A stretch of DNA of 64,000 bases from assembly GCF_030268685.1 (NCBI RefSeq), contig NZ_BSRQ01000017.1, forward strand, positions 124,001-188,000, given 5' to 3'. Source of the stretch: Microtetraspora sp. NBRC 13810. GTDB taxonomy: Bacteria; Actinomycetota; Actinomycetes; Streptosporangiales; Streptosporangiaceae. How positions within the stretch are numbered: the stretch's first letter is position 1; every line of letters begins with the position of its first letter. Below, one piece after another: positions 44,537-53,095 of the stretch. Both the position numbers and the translations under genes were made by a program. The notes under the pieces are model-generated. The model was not told the DNA's origin and did not search any database. It was given only the letters and a program-made list of their open reading frames with translations.

Positions 44537-45841
44537 GTGATCTGGCTCTACGTTGCCGGGCTCGTCATCTTCCTGCTGGGTCTGCTGCTCTCCATCGCGT
44601 TGCACGAGATCGGGCACCTGGTGCCCGCCAAGCGCTTCGGCGTGAGAGTCACCCAGTACATGGTCGGCTTCGGTCCCACGATGTGGTCGCGGCGCAGGGG
44701 CGAGACCGAGTACGGGGTGAAGTGGATCCCGCTCGGCGGCTACATCCGGATGATCGGCATGCTGCCGCCCCGGCCCACCGACGCGCCCAACATGGTGCGC
44801 ACCACGCGCAGCTCGCCCTGGCAGGGCCTGATCGACACCGCCAGAGAGGCGTCCCTGGAGGAGATCCGCCCCGGCGACGAGAACCGCGTCTTCTACCGCA
44901 AGCCGTGGTGGCAGAAGGTCATCATCATGTTCGGCGGCCCGGCGATGAACTTCGTGCTCGCCTTCATCCTCTTCGCCGTCGTGCTGATGGGCTTCGGCGT
45001 GCCGACCGAGCAGACCACGCTCGCCACGGTCCCCGCCTGCGTGAAGACCGCCGAGGCATACGCGTCCAACAAGGAGTGCACCCCGAGCGACCCGGCGAGC
45101 CCGGCGGCGCGGGCGGGCCTGCGCCCCGGCGACCGCATCGTGTCCGTCGCGGGCAGCCCGGTGGCCACCTGGGACGAGGCGACCCGGGCGATCCGCGCCC
45201 AGAAGGCCGGCCCGGTCGCGATCGGGGTGGACCGCGCCGGGCAGCGGCTCACGCTCACCGCGCCGCTGATCGTGCAGGACCGGGAGTCCCTCGACGAGCC
45301 GGGCAAGATCGAGCGGGTCGGCTACCTCGGCGTCCTGGCGCAGGTGGAGAACCAGCGGATGGGCGTCGGCGCGGTCGCCGCGCACATGTGGGACCTCACC
45401 GCGGCTACGGCCGGTGCGCTGATCAGGCTGCCCCAGAAGATGGTCGGCGTGTGGAACGCCGCGTTCTCCGGCGAGGAGCGCGACCCGAACGGCCCGATCG
45501 GCGTGATCGGCGCGGGCCGGATCGGCGGCGAGGTCGCGTCCTCGGCCGCGCCGGTGGAGAACAAGGTCGCCTTCTTCATCAACCTGCTGGCCGGGTTCAA
45601 CCTGGCGATCGGCATGTTCAACCTGATCCCGCTGCTGCCGCTGGACGGCGGGCACGTCGCGGGCGGGCTGTGGGAGGGCCTCAAGCGGGGCTTCGCCCGG
45701 GTCACCCGGCGCCCCATGCCCGGCTACGTGGACATCGCCAAGGCGCTGCCGCTGACCTACGCGATGGCCTTCGTGATGATCATCATGGCCGGCCTGCTCA
45801 TGTACGCCGACCTCGTCAACCCGATCACGCTGACCGGCTGA
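44537..45841 (+). CDS. Site-2 intramembrane protease (M50, RseP/Rip1-like)
   Basis: A 434-aa integral membrane zinc protease. The metal motif is H23-E24-I25-G26-H27 in the first helix. A PDZ domain carries AARAGLRPGDRIVSVAGSPVATWDEATRAIRAQ. The C-terminal motif GMFNLIPLLPLDGGHVAGGL supplies the Asp ligand. Such proteases release anti-sigma factors and clear signal peptides (Rip1 in mycobacteria). The GTG at 44537 has gggggt upstream. In many actinobacteria the gene stands beside dxr and ispG; neither is present here. Confidence 0.94.
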   Translation: MIWLYVAGLVIFLLGLLLSIALHEIGHLVPAKRFGVRVTQYMVGFGPTMWSRRRGETEYGVKWIPLGGYIRMIGMLPPRPTDAPNMVRTTRSSPWQGLIDTAREASLEEIRPGDENRVFYRKPWWQKVIIMFGGPAMNFVLAFILFAVVLMGFGVPTEQTTLATVPACVKTAEAYASNKECTPSDPASPAARAGLRPGDRIVSVAGSPVATWDEATRAIRAQKAGPVAIGVDRAGQRLTLTAPLIVQDRESLDEPGKIERVGYLGVLAQVENQRMGVGAVAAHMWDLTAATAGALIRLPQKMVGVWNAAFSGEERDPNGPIGVIGAGRIGGEVASSAAPVENKVAFFINLLAGFNLAIGMFNLIPLLPLDGGHVAGGLWEGLKRGFARVTRRPMPGYVDIAKALPLTYAMAFVMIIMAGLLMYADLVNPITLTG

Positions 45842-45862
45842 TCCGGCGGATCCGGCGGATTG

Positions 45863-45877
45863 TGTGTAGCCTGCACA
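45863..45877. promoter_or_regulatory. Candidate MarR operator
   Basis: tgtgta, three bases, tgcaca: an imperfect 15-bp palindrome (one mismatch per arm) 21 bp upstream of the MarR start. Position and length suit autoregulation by a MarR dimer. Confidence 0.45.
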
Positions 45878-45897
45878 TATCCTGCTAGCCTGGAGTC

Positions 45898-46410
45898 GTG
45901 GACACCAGGGAGAGCACGGCCGGCGCCGCCATCGACGTGGCGTTCTTCCGGCTGCGCCGGATGTGGTCGAGGCCGCTCCGGCCGCGCAGGGCGGGCGACC
46001 CGGCACGGGCCGTCCAGATGTCCAACGTCATGGTCGTCGGCGCGATCTACCGGCTGGGCCTGGAGTGCCCGGAGGTGACCGTGGGCGGCGTGGCCGAGTA
46101 CATGGACGTCGAGCCCTCCACCGCCAGCAGGCTGGTCAACGACGCCATCGGCGCCGGGTTCGTCGAGCGCGAGGTGTCCCGGGTCGACGCCAGGCGGGCC
46201 CGCCTGGTGCTGAGCGACACCGGGCGCAGGGTGCTCGACGCGGTCACCCGCTACCGCCGGGCCCACCTCGACCGGCTGATCGCCGACTGGGATCCGGCCG
46301 AGCGCCAGGAGTTCGCCCGGCTGGTCACGAAGTTCGCCGAGGCGTCCGCCGCCGATCCCGCCGATCCGGCCGAGCTGGACCGGGCCATCGCGGAGGCGCT
46401 CGCCGGCTGA
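45898..46410 (+). CDS. MarR-family transcriptional regulator
   Basis: A 170-aa winged-helix regulator. VTVGGVAEYMDVEPSTASRLVNDAIGAGFVEREVSRVDARRARLVLSDTGRRVL is the winged helix-turn-helix with the DxR wing tip typical of MarR. Flanking helices would form the dimer interface. The GTG start has ctggag upstream. No obvious target gene is in the same direction, so it may act on the neighbouring M50 gene or elsewhere; its own promoter carries a near-palindrome. Confidence 0.88.
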   Translation: MDTRESTAGAAIDVAFFRLRRMWSRPLRPRRAGDPARAVQMSNVMVVGAIYRLGLECPEVTVGGVAEYMDVEPSTASRLVNDAIGAGFVEREVSRVDARRARLVLSDTGRRVLDAVTRYRRAHLDRLIADWDPAERQEFARLVTKFAEASAADPADPAELDRAIAEALAG

Positions 46411-46413
46411 GCC

Positions 46414-46974
46414 CTACTCGCCGGTGACGCCGTCGATGCGCTCGCGCAGCAGGTCGGCGTGCCCGCAGTGCCGGGCGTACTCCTCGATCCTGTGGACCAT
46501 CAGCTCCCGAACCGCGATCCCGCTCTTCCCCAGACGCTCGCCCAGATCCGGGTGCCCGGCCAGCGCGGCGTCGGTCGCCTCCTGCTCGCGCGCCAGAGCG
46601 GAGTACGCGGCGTCGACCTCGGCCTGCTCGGCGACGGCCCCGTCGAAGTCCCCGTCCCGCTCGCCGTACAGCTTCGGCAGCGGATCGCCGTCGCTGATCC
46701 AGTTGCGCCAGTCCCGTTCCACCTCGGCGAGGTGCCGGAGCAGGCCGAGCAGCGACATCGTCGACGGCGGAACCGACCGGCGGGCCAGTTGCTCCGCGTC
46801 CAGGCCCTCGCACTTCATCCGCAGGGTCATGCGGTAGTTCGTCATGAAGTCCTGCAGCGTCGCGAGCTCGCCGTCCGGGCTGGGCCCCTCGCTGTTGCGG
46901 GGGTCGTCGTCCGGGTTGGCCCACATGTCGGGGTAGACGGTCGCCCGGGTCCATCGTCCAGGTTGGTCACTCAT
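46414..46974 (-). CDS. DinB-family (DUF664) protein
   Basis: A 186-aa four-helix-bundle protein. GELATLQDFMTNYRMTLRMKCEGLDAEQLARRSVPPSTMSLLGLLRHLAEVERDWRNW and IAVRELMVHRIEEYARHCGHADLLRERIDG carry the HxxxVE-like and RH-x-GHADLLRE motifs of DUF664. The family includes mycothiol-dependent transferases and isomerases with a metal bound by three His. The function here is unknown. ATG 46974 has tggagcgc upstream. It ends only 3 bp from the MarR stop (convergent). Confidence 0.85.
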   Translation of the reverse strand: MSDQPGRWTRATVYPDMWANPDDDPRNSEGPSPDGELATLQDFMTNYRMTLRMKCEGLDAEQLARRSVPPSTMSLLGLLRHLAEVERDWRNWISDGDPLPKLYGERDGDFDGAVAEQAEVDAAYSALAREQEATDAALAGHPDLGERLGKSGIAVRELMVHRIEEYARHCGHADLLRERIDGVTGE

Positions 46975-47036
46975 GCGCTCCATGGTCGTCCGTGCGGGGC
47001 CCATGCTCGCCACCGCCCCCTAGGAGATCGGGCGTT

Positions 47037-47065
47037 TTGACACCCGTATAGATAGCCGCTATCTA
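47037..47065 (+). promoter_or_regulatory. Promoter of the PadR operon
   Basis: TTGACA (47037-47042), exactly 17 bp, then TATCTA (47060-47065): a near-consensus housekeeping promoter, unusual in such GC-rich DNA. Transcription should start near 47072, about 18 bp before the padR-type GTG start. Confidence 0.8.
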
Positions 47066-47066
47066 T
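47048..47066. promoter_or_regulatory. Perfect palindromic operator overlapping the -10 box
   Basis: atagatag, ccg, ctatctat: perfect 8-bp arms with a 3-base centre. It covers the whole -10 element and most of the spacer, so a bound repressor would block RNA polymerase. The adjacent PadR-type protein is the expected ligand; AT-rich ATxxAT-type palindromes are typical PadR sites. Confidence 0.8.
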
Positions 47067-47089
47067 TGGCTAACCGTTAGGGGGTTGGG

Positions 47090-47623
47090 GTGCAGGACGC
47101 AGTGCTGGCGATGCTCGCCAAAGAACCGTCGCACGGGTACCACTTACGCGCTCGGCTGCAGCAGAGTCTCGGCCCGCTGGGCGCGTCGATGAACCCCGGC
47201 CAGATCTACGTGACCCTGGCCCGGCTGGAGAAGGCGGGACTCGTCGTCTGCGAGCGGGCGGACGGTCTTCCCGAGCGGCCCGACCGCAAGGTCTATGCGC
47301 TGACGCCGGCCGGGCAGCAGCGGGTGGCCGCCTGGCTGACCGAGGTCAACTGGCCGAAACCGGACCTGGCGGAGTTCCATCTCAAGCTCGTCGCGGCGGC
47401 CGCGGCCCGGCTCGCCGACCCGGTCGAGCTCGTGGCCGCGCAGCGCCGTGAGCTGCTGCGCCGCCTGCGTGAAGTGCAGCAGGCCGCTCTGGCCGAGCCG
47501 GCGGGATCGGCCGCCGTCCTGCTGCTGGAAGGGGTCGTGCTGCGGCTGCAGGCGGACCTGCGCTGGCTGGCGGCCTGCGAGCGAGCCTGGTCCAAGGTCG
47601 ATGACGAAGCTGAGGATGCATGA
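47090..47623 (+). CDS. PadR-family transcriptional repressor
   Basis: A 177-aa regulator. MQDAVLAMLAKEPSHGYHLRARLQQSLGPLGASMNPGQIYVTLARLEKAGLVVCE is a PadR winged helix (HGYxL, then P-G-Q-I-Y-x-x-L-x-x-L). The C-terminal part is the helical PadR_C domain for dimerisation. It is the first gene of a six-gene operon, with the ABC ATPase start overlapping its stop (ATGA). PadR proteins linked to ABC exporters usually respond to the exported compound. Confidence 0.92.
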   Translation: MQDAVLAMLAKEPSHGYHLRARLQQSLGPLGASMNPGQIYVTLARLEKAGLVVCERADGLPERPDRKVYALTPAGQQRVAAWLTEVNWPKPDLAEFHLKLVAAAAARLADPVELVAAQRRELLRRLREVQQAALAEPAGSAAVLLLEGVVLRLQADLRWLAACERAWSKVDDEAEDA

Positions 47624-48360
47624 ACGTGGTGAATGCGGCGGTCCGGGTGCACGGCCTGGTGAAGAACCACGGCCGGGGGCAGGGCCGGGTCCGCGCGGTC
47701 GACGAGGTCGACCTGGAGGTGCCCGAGGGGCAGACGCTGGCGGTCATGGGGCCCAGCGGCTGCGGGAAATCCACCCTGCTGCACCTGCTGGGCGGCCTGG
47801 AGCGGCCCTCCGAGGGGGAGGTGTGGCTGGCCGGGCGGCGCATCGACACCCTGAGCGAGCGGGCTCTGGCGCGGCTGCGGCGCCGGTCGGTGGGCTTCGT
47901 CTTCCAGGCGTTCCACCTGGTGGAGGAGCTGTCGGCGGCGGAGAACGTGGAGCTGCCCGCGCTGCTGGCCGGGCGCTCGCGGCGCGAGGCCAGGCGGCGC
48001 GCGAGCCTGCTGCTGGAACGGGTCGGGCTCACCGGCCGCGCCCGGCACCTGCCTTCGCAACTGTCCGGCGGGCAGCGTCAGCGGATCGCCATCGCCCGTG
48101 CGCTGGCCAACGAGCCGCTGGTCGTCCTGGCCGACGAGCCGACCGGCAACCTCGACACCACCGCGACACTCGACGTGCTGAGAATCTTCGAAGACCTGCG
48201 TTCGGCCGGGCAGACCCTCGTGATCGTCACGCACGACGAGCGGGTCGCGGCCACCGCGGACCGGCTGATCTCGATGCGCGACGGGATGTTCGTCGACGAC
48301 ACCCGGCTGGCCGGCACCGGCACCGGGTGGCTCGGCGGCCTGATCGGGCTGGAGGGCTGA
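47620..48360 (+). CDS. ABC transporter ATP-binding protein (MacB/LolD type)
   Basis: A 246-aa ATPase. Walker A is GPSGCGKST (residues 44-52), the Q-loop lies in FVFQAFHLVEELSAAENVELPALL, the signature is LSGGQRQRIAIARALA, Walker B is VVLADEPTGNLD, and the switch His is in VIVTHDERVAATADR. The DEPTGNLD and FQ-x-x-H-L patterns mark the MacB/LolD/FtsE class that powers mechanotransmission rather than ordinary transport. It works with the permease 5 bp downstream. Confidence 0.94.
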   Translation: MNVVNAAVRVHGLVKNHGRGQGRVRAVDEVDLEVPEGQTLAVMGPSGCGKSTLLHLLGGLERPSEGEVWLAGRRIDTLSERALARLRRRSVGFVFQAFHLVEELSAAENVELPALLAGRSRREARRRASLLLERVGLTGRARHLPSQLSGGQRQRIAIARALANEPLVVLADEPTGNLDTTATLDVLRIFEDLRSAGQTLVIVTHDERVAATADRLISMRDGMFVDDTRLAGTGTGWLGGLIGLEG

Positions 48361-48365
48361 ACGCC

Positions 48366-50150
48366 ATGGGCCGCATCGTGCTCGTCGTGCGCCTCGTGCT
48401 GGCCGACGTCCGCCGGCACAAGGCCCAGGCCGTGATGCTGCTGGTGGCGGTGATCGCGGCCACCGCCACCATGGCCCTGGGGCTGTCCCTGGGCGGGGCG
48501 TCCCAGACGTTGTACGAGCAGACCCGGGAGGCCACCGCCGGACCGGACGTGGTGGCGCTCGTCCCCGACCTGGGTTCCCCCGTGGCCCCGGTCATGACCT
48601 TGTTGGCGGAAGCTCCCGGGGTCGTCGCCCACAACGGCCCCTACCGCGTCGTCTACGCCACCCTCACCGCGCACCGTGTCGCCTCCCTCGTGGTGGTGCA
48701 CGGCGTCGCCGAGAAGCCCGGTGTGGTCAACCGGCCGCTGGTGACCTCGGGCCACTGGGTACGCGCCGGCGGCGCGGTTCTCGAACGGGGCTTCGCCACC
48801 GCGCTGGGCGCCCGCGTCGGCGACCACGTCACCATCTCCGGCCGGTCGTACCCCGTCGTCGGGATCGCCGTGACCGCGGCCACCTCCATCTTCCCGTGGG
48901 CGCCGGGGATCGGCCCGTACGGCGGCCCGAGTGACGGGGGCGGCCTGGTCTGGCTGACCCGGGAGGACACCCGGGCGCTGGCGTCCCAGGGTCTTCCGGT
49001 GACCATGGCCCTGGACCTCAAGCTGCGCGACCCCGACGCCGCCCAGACCTTCATCGAGGCCCAGCACATCGCCACCAGGGTGTCCTTCCGCACCTGGCAG
49101 TTCATGGCCGACCAGGACACCGTCATGCTCAGGACCACGCAGCCGATCCTGGTGATCGGCAGTTGGCTGCTCAGCTTCCTGGCCATCACCGGAGTGGCCG
49201 CGCTGGCCGCCGGACGGGCCGCCGAGCAGACGCGCAGGGCCGGGCTGCTCAAGGCCGTCGGCGCCACCCCCGGCCTGATCGCCGCCGTTCTGCTCACCGA
49301 ATACCTGGCTCTGGCGCTGCTGGGCGACGCGCTGGGGCTGGCGCTCGCCCGCCTGGCCGAGCCCGCCATCGCCAGCCCCACCGCCAGCCGGATCGGCGGT
49401 GTCGGCGGACCGACCGGCACCGTCATCGTCGCGACGACCACCCTCGCGGTGGCCGTGGCGGTACTGTCCGCGCTGCGTCCCACACTGCGGGCGGTGCGCA
49501 CCGCGACCGTCAGCGCGCTGGCCGGCACGACTCGCCGGCCTCGCCACCGCCCCTGGCTGACCGCGCTGTCCGCGCTGCTGCCGACCCCGCTGCTGCTCGG
49601 GGTGCGGCTGATCGCCCGCCGGCCGGGCCGCGCGGTACTGCACGCGTGCTCCACCGCCGTCACGCTGATCGCGATCACCAATCTGCTGACCTACTATGCC
49701 GAGCCCCGCTGGGGCTTCGCCCAGCACCGCGGGGGCTGGGGGCCGGGCCTGTCCGGCCTGCCCGACATGCGAGCCGATCACGACAGCCGGCTGCTGCTGG
49801 CGGTCACCATCGCGCTGATCGCCCTCGCCACCGTGAACACTCTCACGCTCACCTGGACCACGGCGATGGAAGCCCGCGCGAACATGGCCATCGCCCGCAC
49901 CCTCGGCGCCACCCCCGCGCAGATCTCCGCAGGGCTGTCCGTCGCCCAGCTTCTGCCCGCCCTGCCCGGCGCCGTGGCCGGCGTTCCGCTGGGCATCCTC
50001 TTCTACGGGCAGATCATCACGTTCCCCCTCTTCTGGATCGCCGCCGCCGCACTCGCGATCCTCCTGGCGACGACGGCACTCACCGCCGTACCCGCCCGCT
50101 GGGCGGCCCGCCGGCCCGTGGCACAGACCCTCAGCGCCGAAACGGGCTGA
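48366..50150 (+). CDS. FtsX-like ABC permease (MacB-type)
   Basis: A 594-aa membrane protein with the MacB/FtsX layout. A first helix (AVMLLVAVIAATATMALGLSL) is followed by a large outside domain (about residues 45-265), then FtsX-type helix groups at AGRAAEQTRRAGLLKAVGATPGLIAAVLLTEYLALALLG and again near the end at MEARANMAIARTLGATPAQISAGLSVAQLLPALPG. The repeated R-x-x-G-L/A-x-K/R-x-x-GATP motif is the coupling site for the ATPase. Substrate is unknown; such systems export peptides, lipids or antibiotics, or drive extracytoplasmic work. Confidence 0.9.
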   Translation: MGRIVLVVRLVLADVRRHKAQAVMLLVAVIAATATMALGLSLGGASQTLYEQTREATAGPDVVALVPDLGSPVAPVMTLLAEAPGVVAHNGPYRVVYATLTAHRVASLVVVHGVAEKPGVVNRPLVTSGHWVRAGGAVLERGFATALGARVGDHVTISGRSYPVVGIAVTAATSIFPWAPGIGPYGGPSDGGGLVWLTREDTRALASQGLPVTMALDLKLRDPDAAQTFIEAQHIATRVSFRTWQFMADQDTVMLRTTQPILVIGSWLLSFLAITGVAALAAGRAAEQTRRAGLLKAVGATPGLIAAVLLTEYLALALLGDALGLALARLAEPAIASPTASRIGGVGGPTGTVIVATTTLAVAVAVLSALRPTLRAVRTATVSALAGTTRRPRHRPWLTALSALLPTPLLLGVRLIARRPGRAVLHACSTAVTLIAITNLLTYYAEPRWGFAQHRGGWGPGLSGLPDMRADHDSRLLLAVTIALIALATVNTLTLTWTTAMEARANMAIARTLGATPAQISAGLSVAQLLPALPGAVAGVPLGILFYGQIITFPLFWIAAAALAILLATTALTAVPARWAARRPVAQTLSAETG

Positions 50151-50172
50151 TCGACGGAAAGGGAACCACGAA

Positions 50173-51360
50173 GTGGCATCGGACGTCGCCGGCATGCGGC
50201 GATTCATGGTGGACACGGGGGAGCCCCGTGGATGGGTGTCCCCCGGGACGGACCTGGTGACGGCGCTGCTCGGCATCTGGTTCGGGGTCGGACTGATGAT
50301 CGACGCCTGGGCGCACAGCAACCTGACGGAGCTGGAGACGTTCTTCACTCCGTGGCACGCGGTGTTCTACTCCGGCTTCACCGTGGTCTCCGGCTGGATC
50401 ATCTGGCAGGTGTGGCGCAACGTGCGCGCCGGACGGCAGGGGCCGGCCGCCGTCCCCACCGGCTATCTCGCCGGGCTGGTGGCGATTCCCGCGTTCGCCG
50501 CCTTCGGACTCGCCGACATGGTGTGGCACACCGTCCTCGGCATCGAGACCACGATCGACATCTTCTTCAGCCCGTCACACCTCGGCCTCGTCGTGGCGAT
50601 GCTGGTCATCATCACGACTCCGCTGCGCTCGGCGTGGAACGCCCCCGACATCGGCGCCCGGCCCTCGCTCGGCCGCCTGCTGCCCGCGCTGCTCGGGCTC
50701 GCGTTCGCCGCCACGCTGGTGTCGCTGTTCCTGTCGTACGGCGACGCCATGCAGTACCGCCCCGAGCGCATCGTTCAGGCGCTGTCCATGTTGCAGGACT
50801 CGGGCGCCGGGCCGCGGCCGGTCGGACCCAGACCGGTGGGCCCGAGCGCCGAGCGGGTAGCCGTCGGGATGGTCGTCACCAACGTCATCATGCTCAGCCC
50901 TGTGCTGTTCCTGGTGCGCCGCTGGCTGTTGCCGTTCGGCTCGGTGACCCTCATGTACACGGTCATGGTGCTCATGCCGGGTGCCCAGACGGCGTTCCGC
51001 AACGTGCCGATCCTGCTGTCGTTCGTGGCCGCCGGGTTGGTGAGCGACCTGCTGATCCGCCGGCTGCGGCCGTCGGGTGAGCGGCGCGCCGCCTACTGGG
51101 CCTTCGCCGGGCTGTCGGCCTTCGCCACCTGGTCGCTGTACATCGGGGTCGCCTCGGCCACAGGGGGCGGCCTGCCCGCCGTGCCCGAGCTGTGGACCGG
51201 AGCGCCGGCCGTCGCCGGGCTGATCGGGCTGGCGCTCGGGGCGCTGTTCCTGCCTGACGCGGTCACCGCCGAGCCGGTTCCGCCGGGAGCGGCCGGCCCG
51301 GTTCCGCCGGGAGCGGCCGGCCCGGTTCCGCCGGGAGCGGCCGGCGCCGAGCGGGCATGA
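50173..51360 (+). CDS. Polytopic membrane protein with conserved-looking His residues
   Basis: A 395-aa protein with about ten membrane helices. The first third has His residues next to membrane segments: IDAWAHSNLTELETFFTPWHAVFYSGF, GLADMVWHTVLGIETTIDIFFSPSHLGLVVAM. Their spacing suggests a metal or haem site in the membrane, though no family was recognised. The C-terminus has PVPPGAAG three times, encoded by a perfect 24-bp tandem repeat. GTG 50173 follows the permease by 22 bp; the stop overlaps the next start (ATGA). Confidence 0.7.
   Translation: MASDVAGMRRFMVDTGEPRGWVSPGTDLVTALLGIWFGVGLMIDAWAHSNLTELETFFTPWHAVFYSGFTVVSGWIIWQVWRNVRAGRQGPAAVPTGYLAGLVAIPAFAAFGLADMVWHTVLGIETTIDIFFSPSHLGLVVAMLVIITTPLRSAWNAPDIGARPSLGRLLPALLGLAFAATLVSLFLSYGDAMQYRPERIVQALSMLQDSGAGPRPVGPRPVGPSAERVAVGMVVTNVIMLSPVLFLVRRWLLPFGSVTLMYTVMVLMPGAQTAFRNVPILLSFVAAGLVSDLLIRRLRPSGERRAAYWAFAGLSAFATWSLYIGVASATGGGLPAVPELWTGAPAVAGLIGLALGALFLPDAVTAEPVPPGAAGPVPPGAAGPVPPGAAGAERA
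51274..51345. repeat. Three perfect 24-bp tandem repeats at the 3' end of the membrane-protein gene
   Basis: Units at 51274-51297, 51298-51321 and 51322-51345 are identical, each encoding one Pro-Val-Pro-Pro-Gly-Ala-Ala-Gly turn. Identity at the DNA level suggests recent expansion; copy number can change without shifting the frame. Confidence 0.95.
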
Positions 51361-52643
51361 TCCGGGTTCTGTGCCTCACCGCCGCCCTCGTGCTGGTGCC
51401 GGCCGCCCCCGCCGCCGCGCACAACGTCACGGCGGGGGCGGACCTGCGGATCGCCCAGACGATCGCCGGCGCCGAGGTGACAGTGGTGGTCAAAGGAACG
51501 ACCCGGGTGCCGGGGCCGCTGTGGATCGGCGTCGTCGCCTACCAGCCGGTGTCCGGGCCGCCCATCGGCCTTGAGGTCCGCTCGGCCGAGGACGGCCACA
51601 CGGTGACCGGCACCGTTCGGGCGGCGGCGAACCCGCAGTACGCACGGCTCCAGGTGGAGCGGACCGGGCCGCACGAGCTGAGACTGAGCGCGGGGAACGA
51701 GACCGCCGTCATCCCGTTCCGCGTCCTCGTCGAACGCGAATCGGCGGGCGGGGTCCTCATCTACGGCGGCCTGTTCGTGGCCGCGCTCCTGCTGGTGGGC
51801 GGCCTGCTCACGGGGACGCCGGCCCGGCCGGGAAGGGCGATGGCGCTGGCCGCGGGCGCGGCGGCCGGGGTGACTGTCGCCGCCATGGTCATCGTGTTCG
51901 AATCGCAGGTGCCGGCGCCCGCGCCCGAGGGCGCCGCCCCCACCTCCACGACATCGGCCGCGCGAGGGCGGCCGTACGCGCAGGTCCGCGCGGAGACGGT
52001 CCCGGCCCGGCCGGAGGCGGGAGAGGAGTTCACGTTGCGCGTCGATCTCGTCGACGGCTCCACCGGGCGGCCCGTCGACGACCTCGTCGCGCACCACGAG
52101 GCGCTCGCCCACGTGATCGTCACCAGCGAGGACGGACGCTACTTCCGCCACGTGCACCCCCTGCGCACGGCGCCCGGGCGCCTGGAGGTCAGACTGAGCG
52201 CCGACCGGCCCGGCCGGTACCTGGCGCACGCCGAGCTCGAACGGGAGGACTCGGGCGGGCAACTCGTCGCCGCGGACTTCACCGTCGGCGGGACGGTCAA
52301 AGCATCGGCGACGGATTCCGGCGAAACCGGCGCCCCCGCCCCGACCGTCACGCCGCGGCTCCGACCGGCCGTGCCCGTCGCGGGCCGTCCCACGACGATC
52401 GAGGCGGCCACCCCCGCGGGCGTCCGGGCCTGGCTCGGCATGACCGGCCACCTGCTCATACGCAGCCAGGACGGCGACTTCTTCGGCCACGTGCACGAGA
52501 TGGGCGCCCCGGGATCCCGGGTGCGCTTCACCTTCAGCTTCCCCGAACCGGGCCGCTTTCTCGCCTGGGTCCAGTACGCCATCGCCGACCGCATCGTGAC
52601 CGTCCCCTTCACCGTGCAGGTGACCGCCCCGGAGACCCGATGA
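51357..52643 (+). CDS. Exported membrane-bound protein with two HVH motifs, possible metal handler
   Basis: A 428-aa protein. A signal peptide (CLTAALVLVPAAPAAA-HN) leads to a beta-domain (about residues 22-125), one or two membrane helices (LIYGGLFVAALLLVGGLL, ALAAGAAAGVTVAAMVIVF), and an outside part with two related modules. Module 1 has ALAHVIVTSEDGRYFRHVHP; module 2 has TGHLLIRSQDGDFFGHVHE. The repeated H-x-x-x-S-x-DG-x-F/Y-x-HVH signature resembles secreted proteins often found near copper genes; metal binding is inference. Overlaps both neighbours by ATGA. Confidence 0.65.
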   Translation: MIRVLCLTAALVLVPAAPAAAHNVTAGADLRIAQTIAGAEVTVVVKGTTRVPGPLWIGVVAYQPVSGPPIGLEVRSAEDGHTVTGTVRAAANPQYARLQVERTGPHELRLSAGNETAVIPFRVLVERESAGGVLIYGGLFVAALLLVGGLLTGTPARPGRAMALAAGAAAGVTVAAMVIVFESQVPAPAPEGAAPTSTTSAARGRPYAQVRAETVPARPEAGEEFTLRVDLVDGSTGRPVDDLVAHHEALAHVIVTSEDGRYFRHVHPLRTAPGRLEVRLSADRPGRYLAHAELEREDSGGQLVAADFTVGGTVKASATDSGETGAPAPTVTPRLRPAVPVAGRPTTIEAATPAGVRAWLGMTGHLLIRSQDGDFFGHVHEMGAPGSRVRFTFSFPEPGRFLAWVQYAIADRIVTVPFTVQVTAPETR

Positions 52644-53095
52644 TCAGGAGGTGGCACGCGGTGGCCGCGGCCACGCTCGTGACCGCGGCAGCGGCGCTGT
52701 TCGTCGTGGGCGGAAGCACGGCCGCCCGGCCGGTCAGCCTGACCACCACGGGCACCCGCTACACCGCCACCGTCCTCATCGCGGACCCGGCGCCCGGCCA
52801 GGCCACCGTGGAGATCGAGGTGAGCCGGGGCGACGCCGACAGCGTGTCACTGTCGGCGGTCATGGCCGAGATGGGACACGCCACACCCGAGATCTCCGCC
52901 ACCGAGCGCGAGCCCGGCCGCTTCGTTGCCGTGGGCGAGCTGTTCCCGATGAACGGCGTCTGGGAACTGTCGATCCGCCTCGACGGCCCCGCGGGCGAGG
53001 AGCAACTCACTGCCAAGACGCTGATCGCCCTCCGCCGGGTGCGGCGGTGTTCTAGTACATCGACACGTGCACGTGGTCCCAGTGGTTCTGGGTGA
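52640..53095 (+). CDS. Exported YtkA/FixH-like small protein
   Basis: A 151-aa protein. The N-terminus AVAAATLVTAAAALFVVGG is a signal peptide or anchor. The domain TRYTATVLIADPAPGQATVEIEVSRGDADSVSLSAVMAEMGHATPEISATEREPGRFVAVGELFPMNGVWELSIRL is the YtkA-like/FixH-like beta-sandwich (A-x-M-P/M-x-MGH then G-x-F pattern), found around copper and cytochrome oxidase genes. Its last 15 residues (after ALRRV) run into the 3' end of the opposite gene and look non-conserved. It is the last gene of the PadR operon. Confidence 0.7.
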   Translation: MIRRWHAVAAATLVTAAAALFVVGGSTAARPVSLTTTGTRYTATVLIADPAPGQATVEIEVSRGDADSVSLSAVMAEMGHATPEISATEREPGRFVAVGELFPMNGVWELSIRLDGPAGEEQLTAKTLIALRRVRRCSSTSTRARGPSGSG

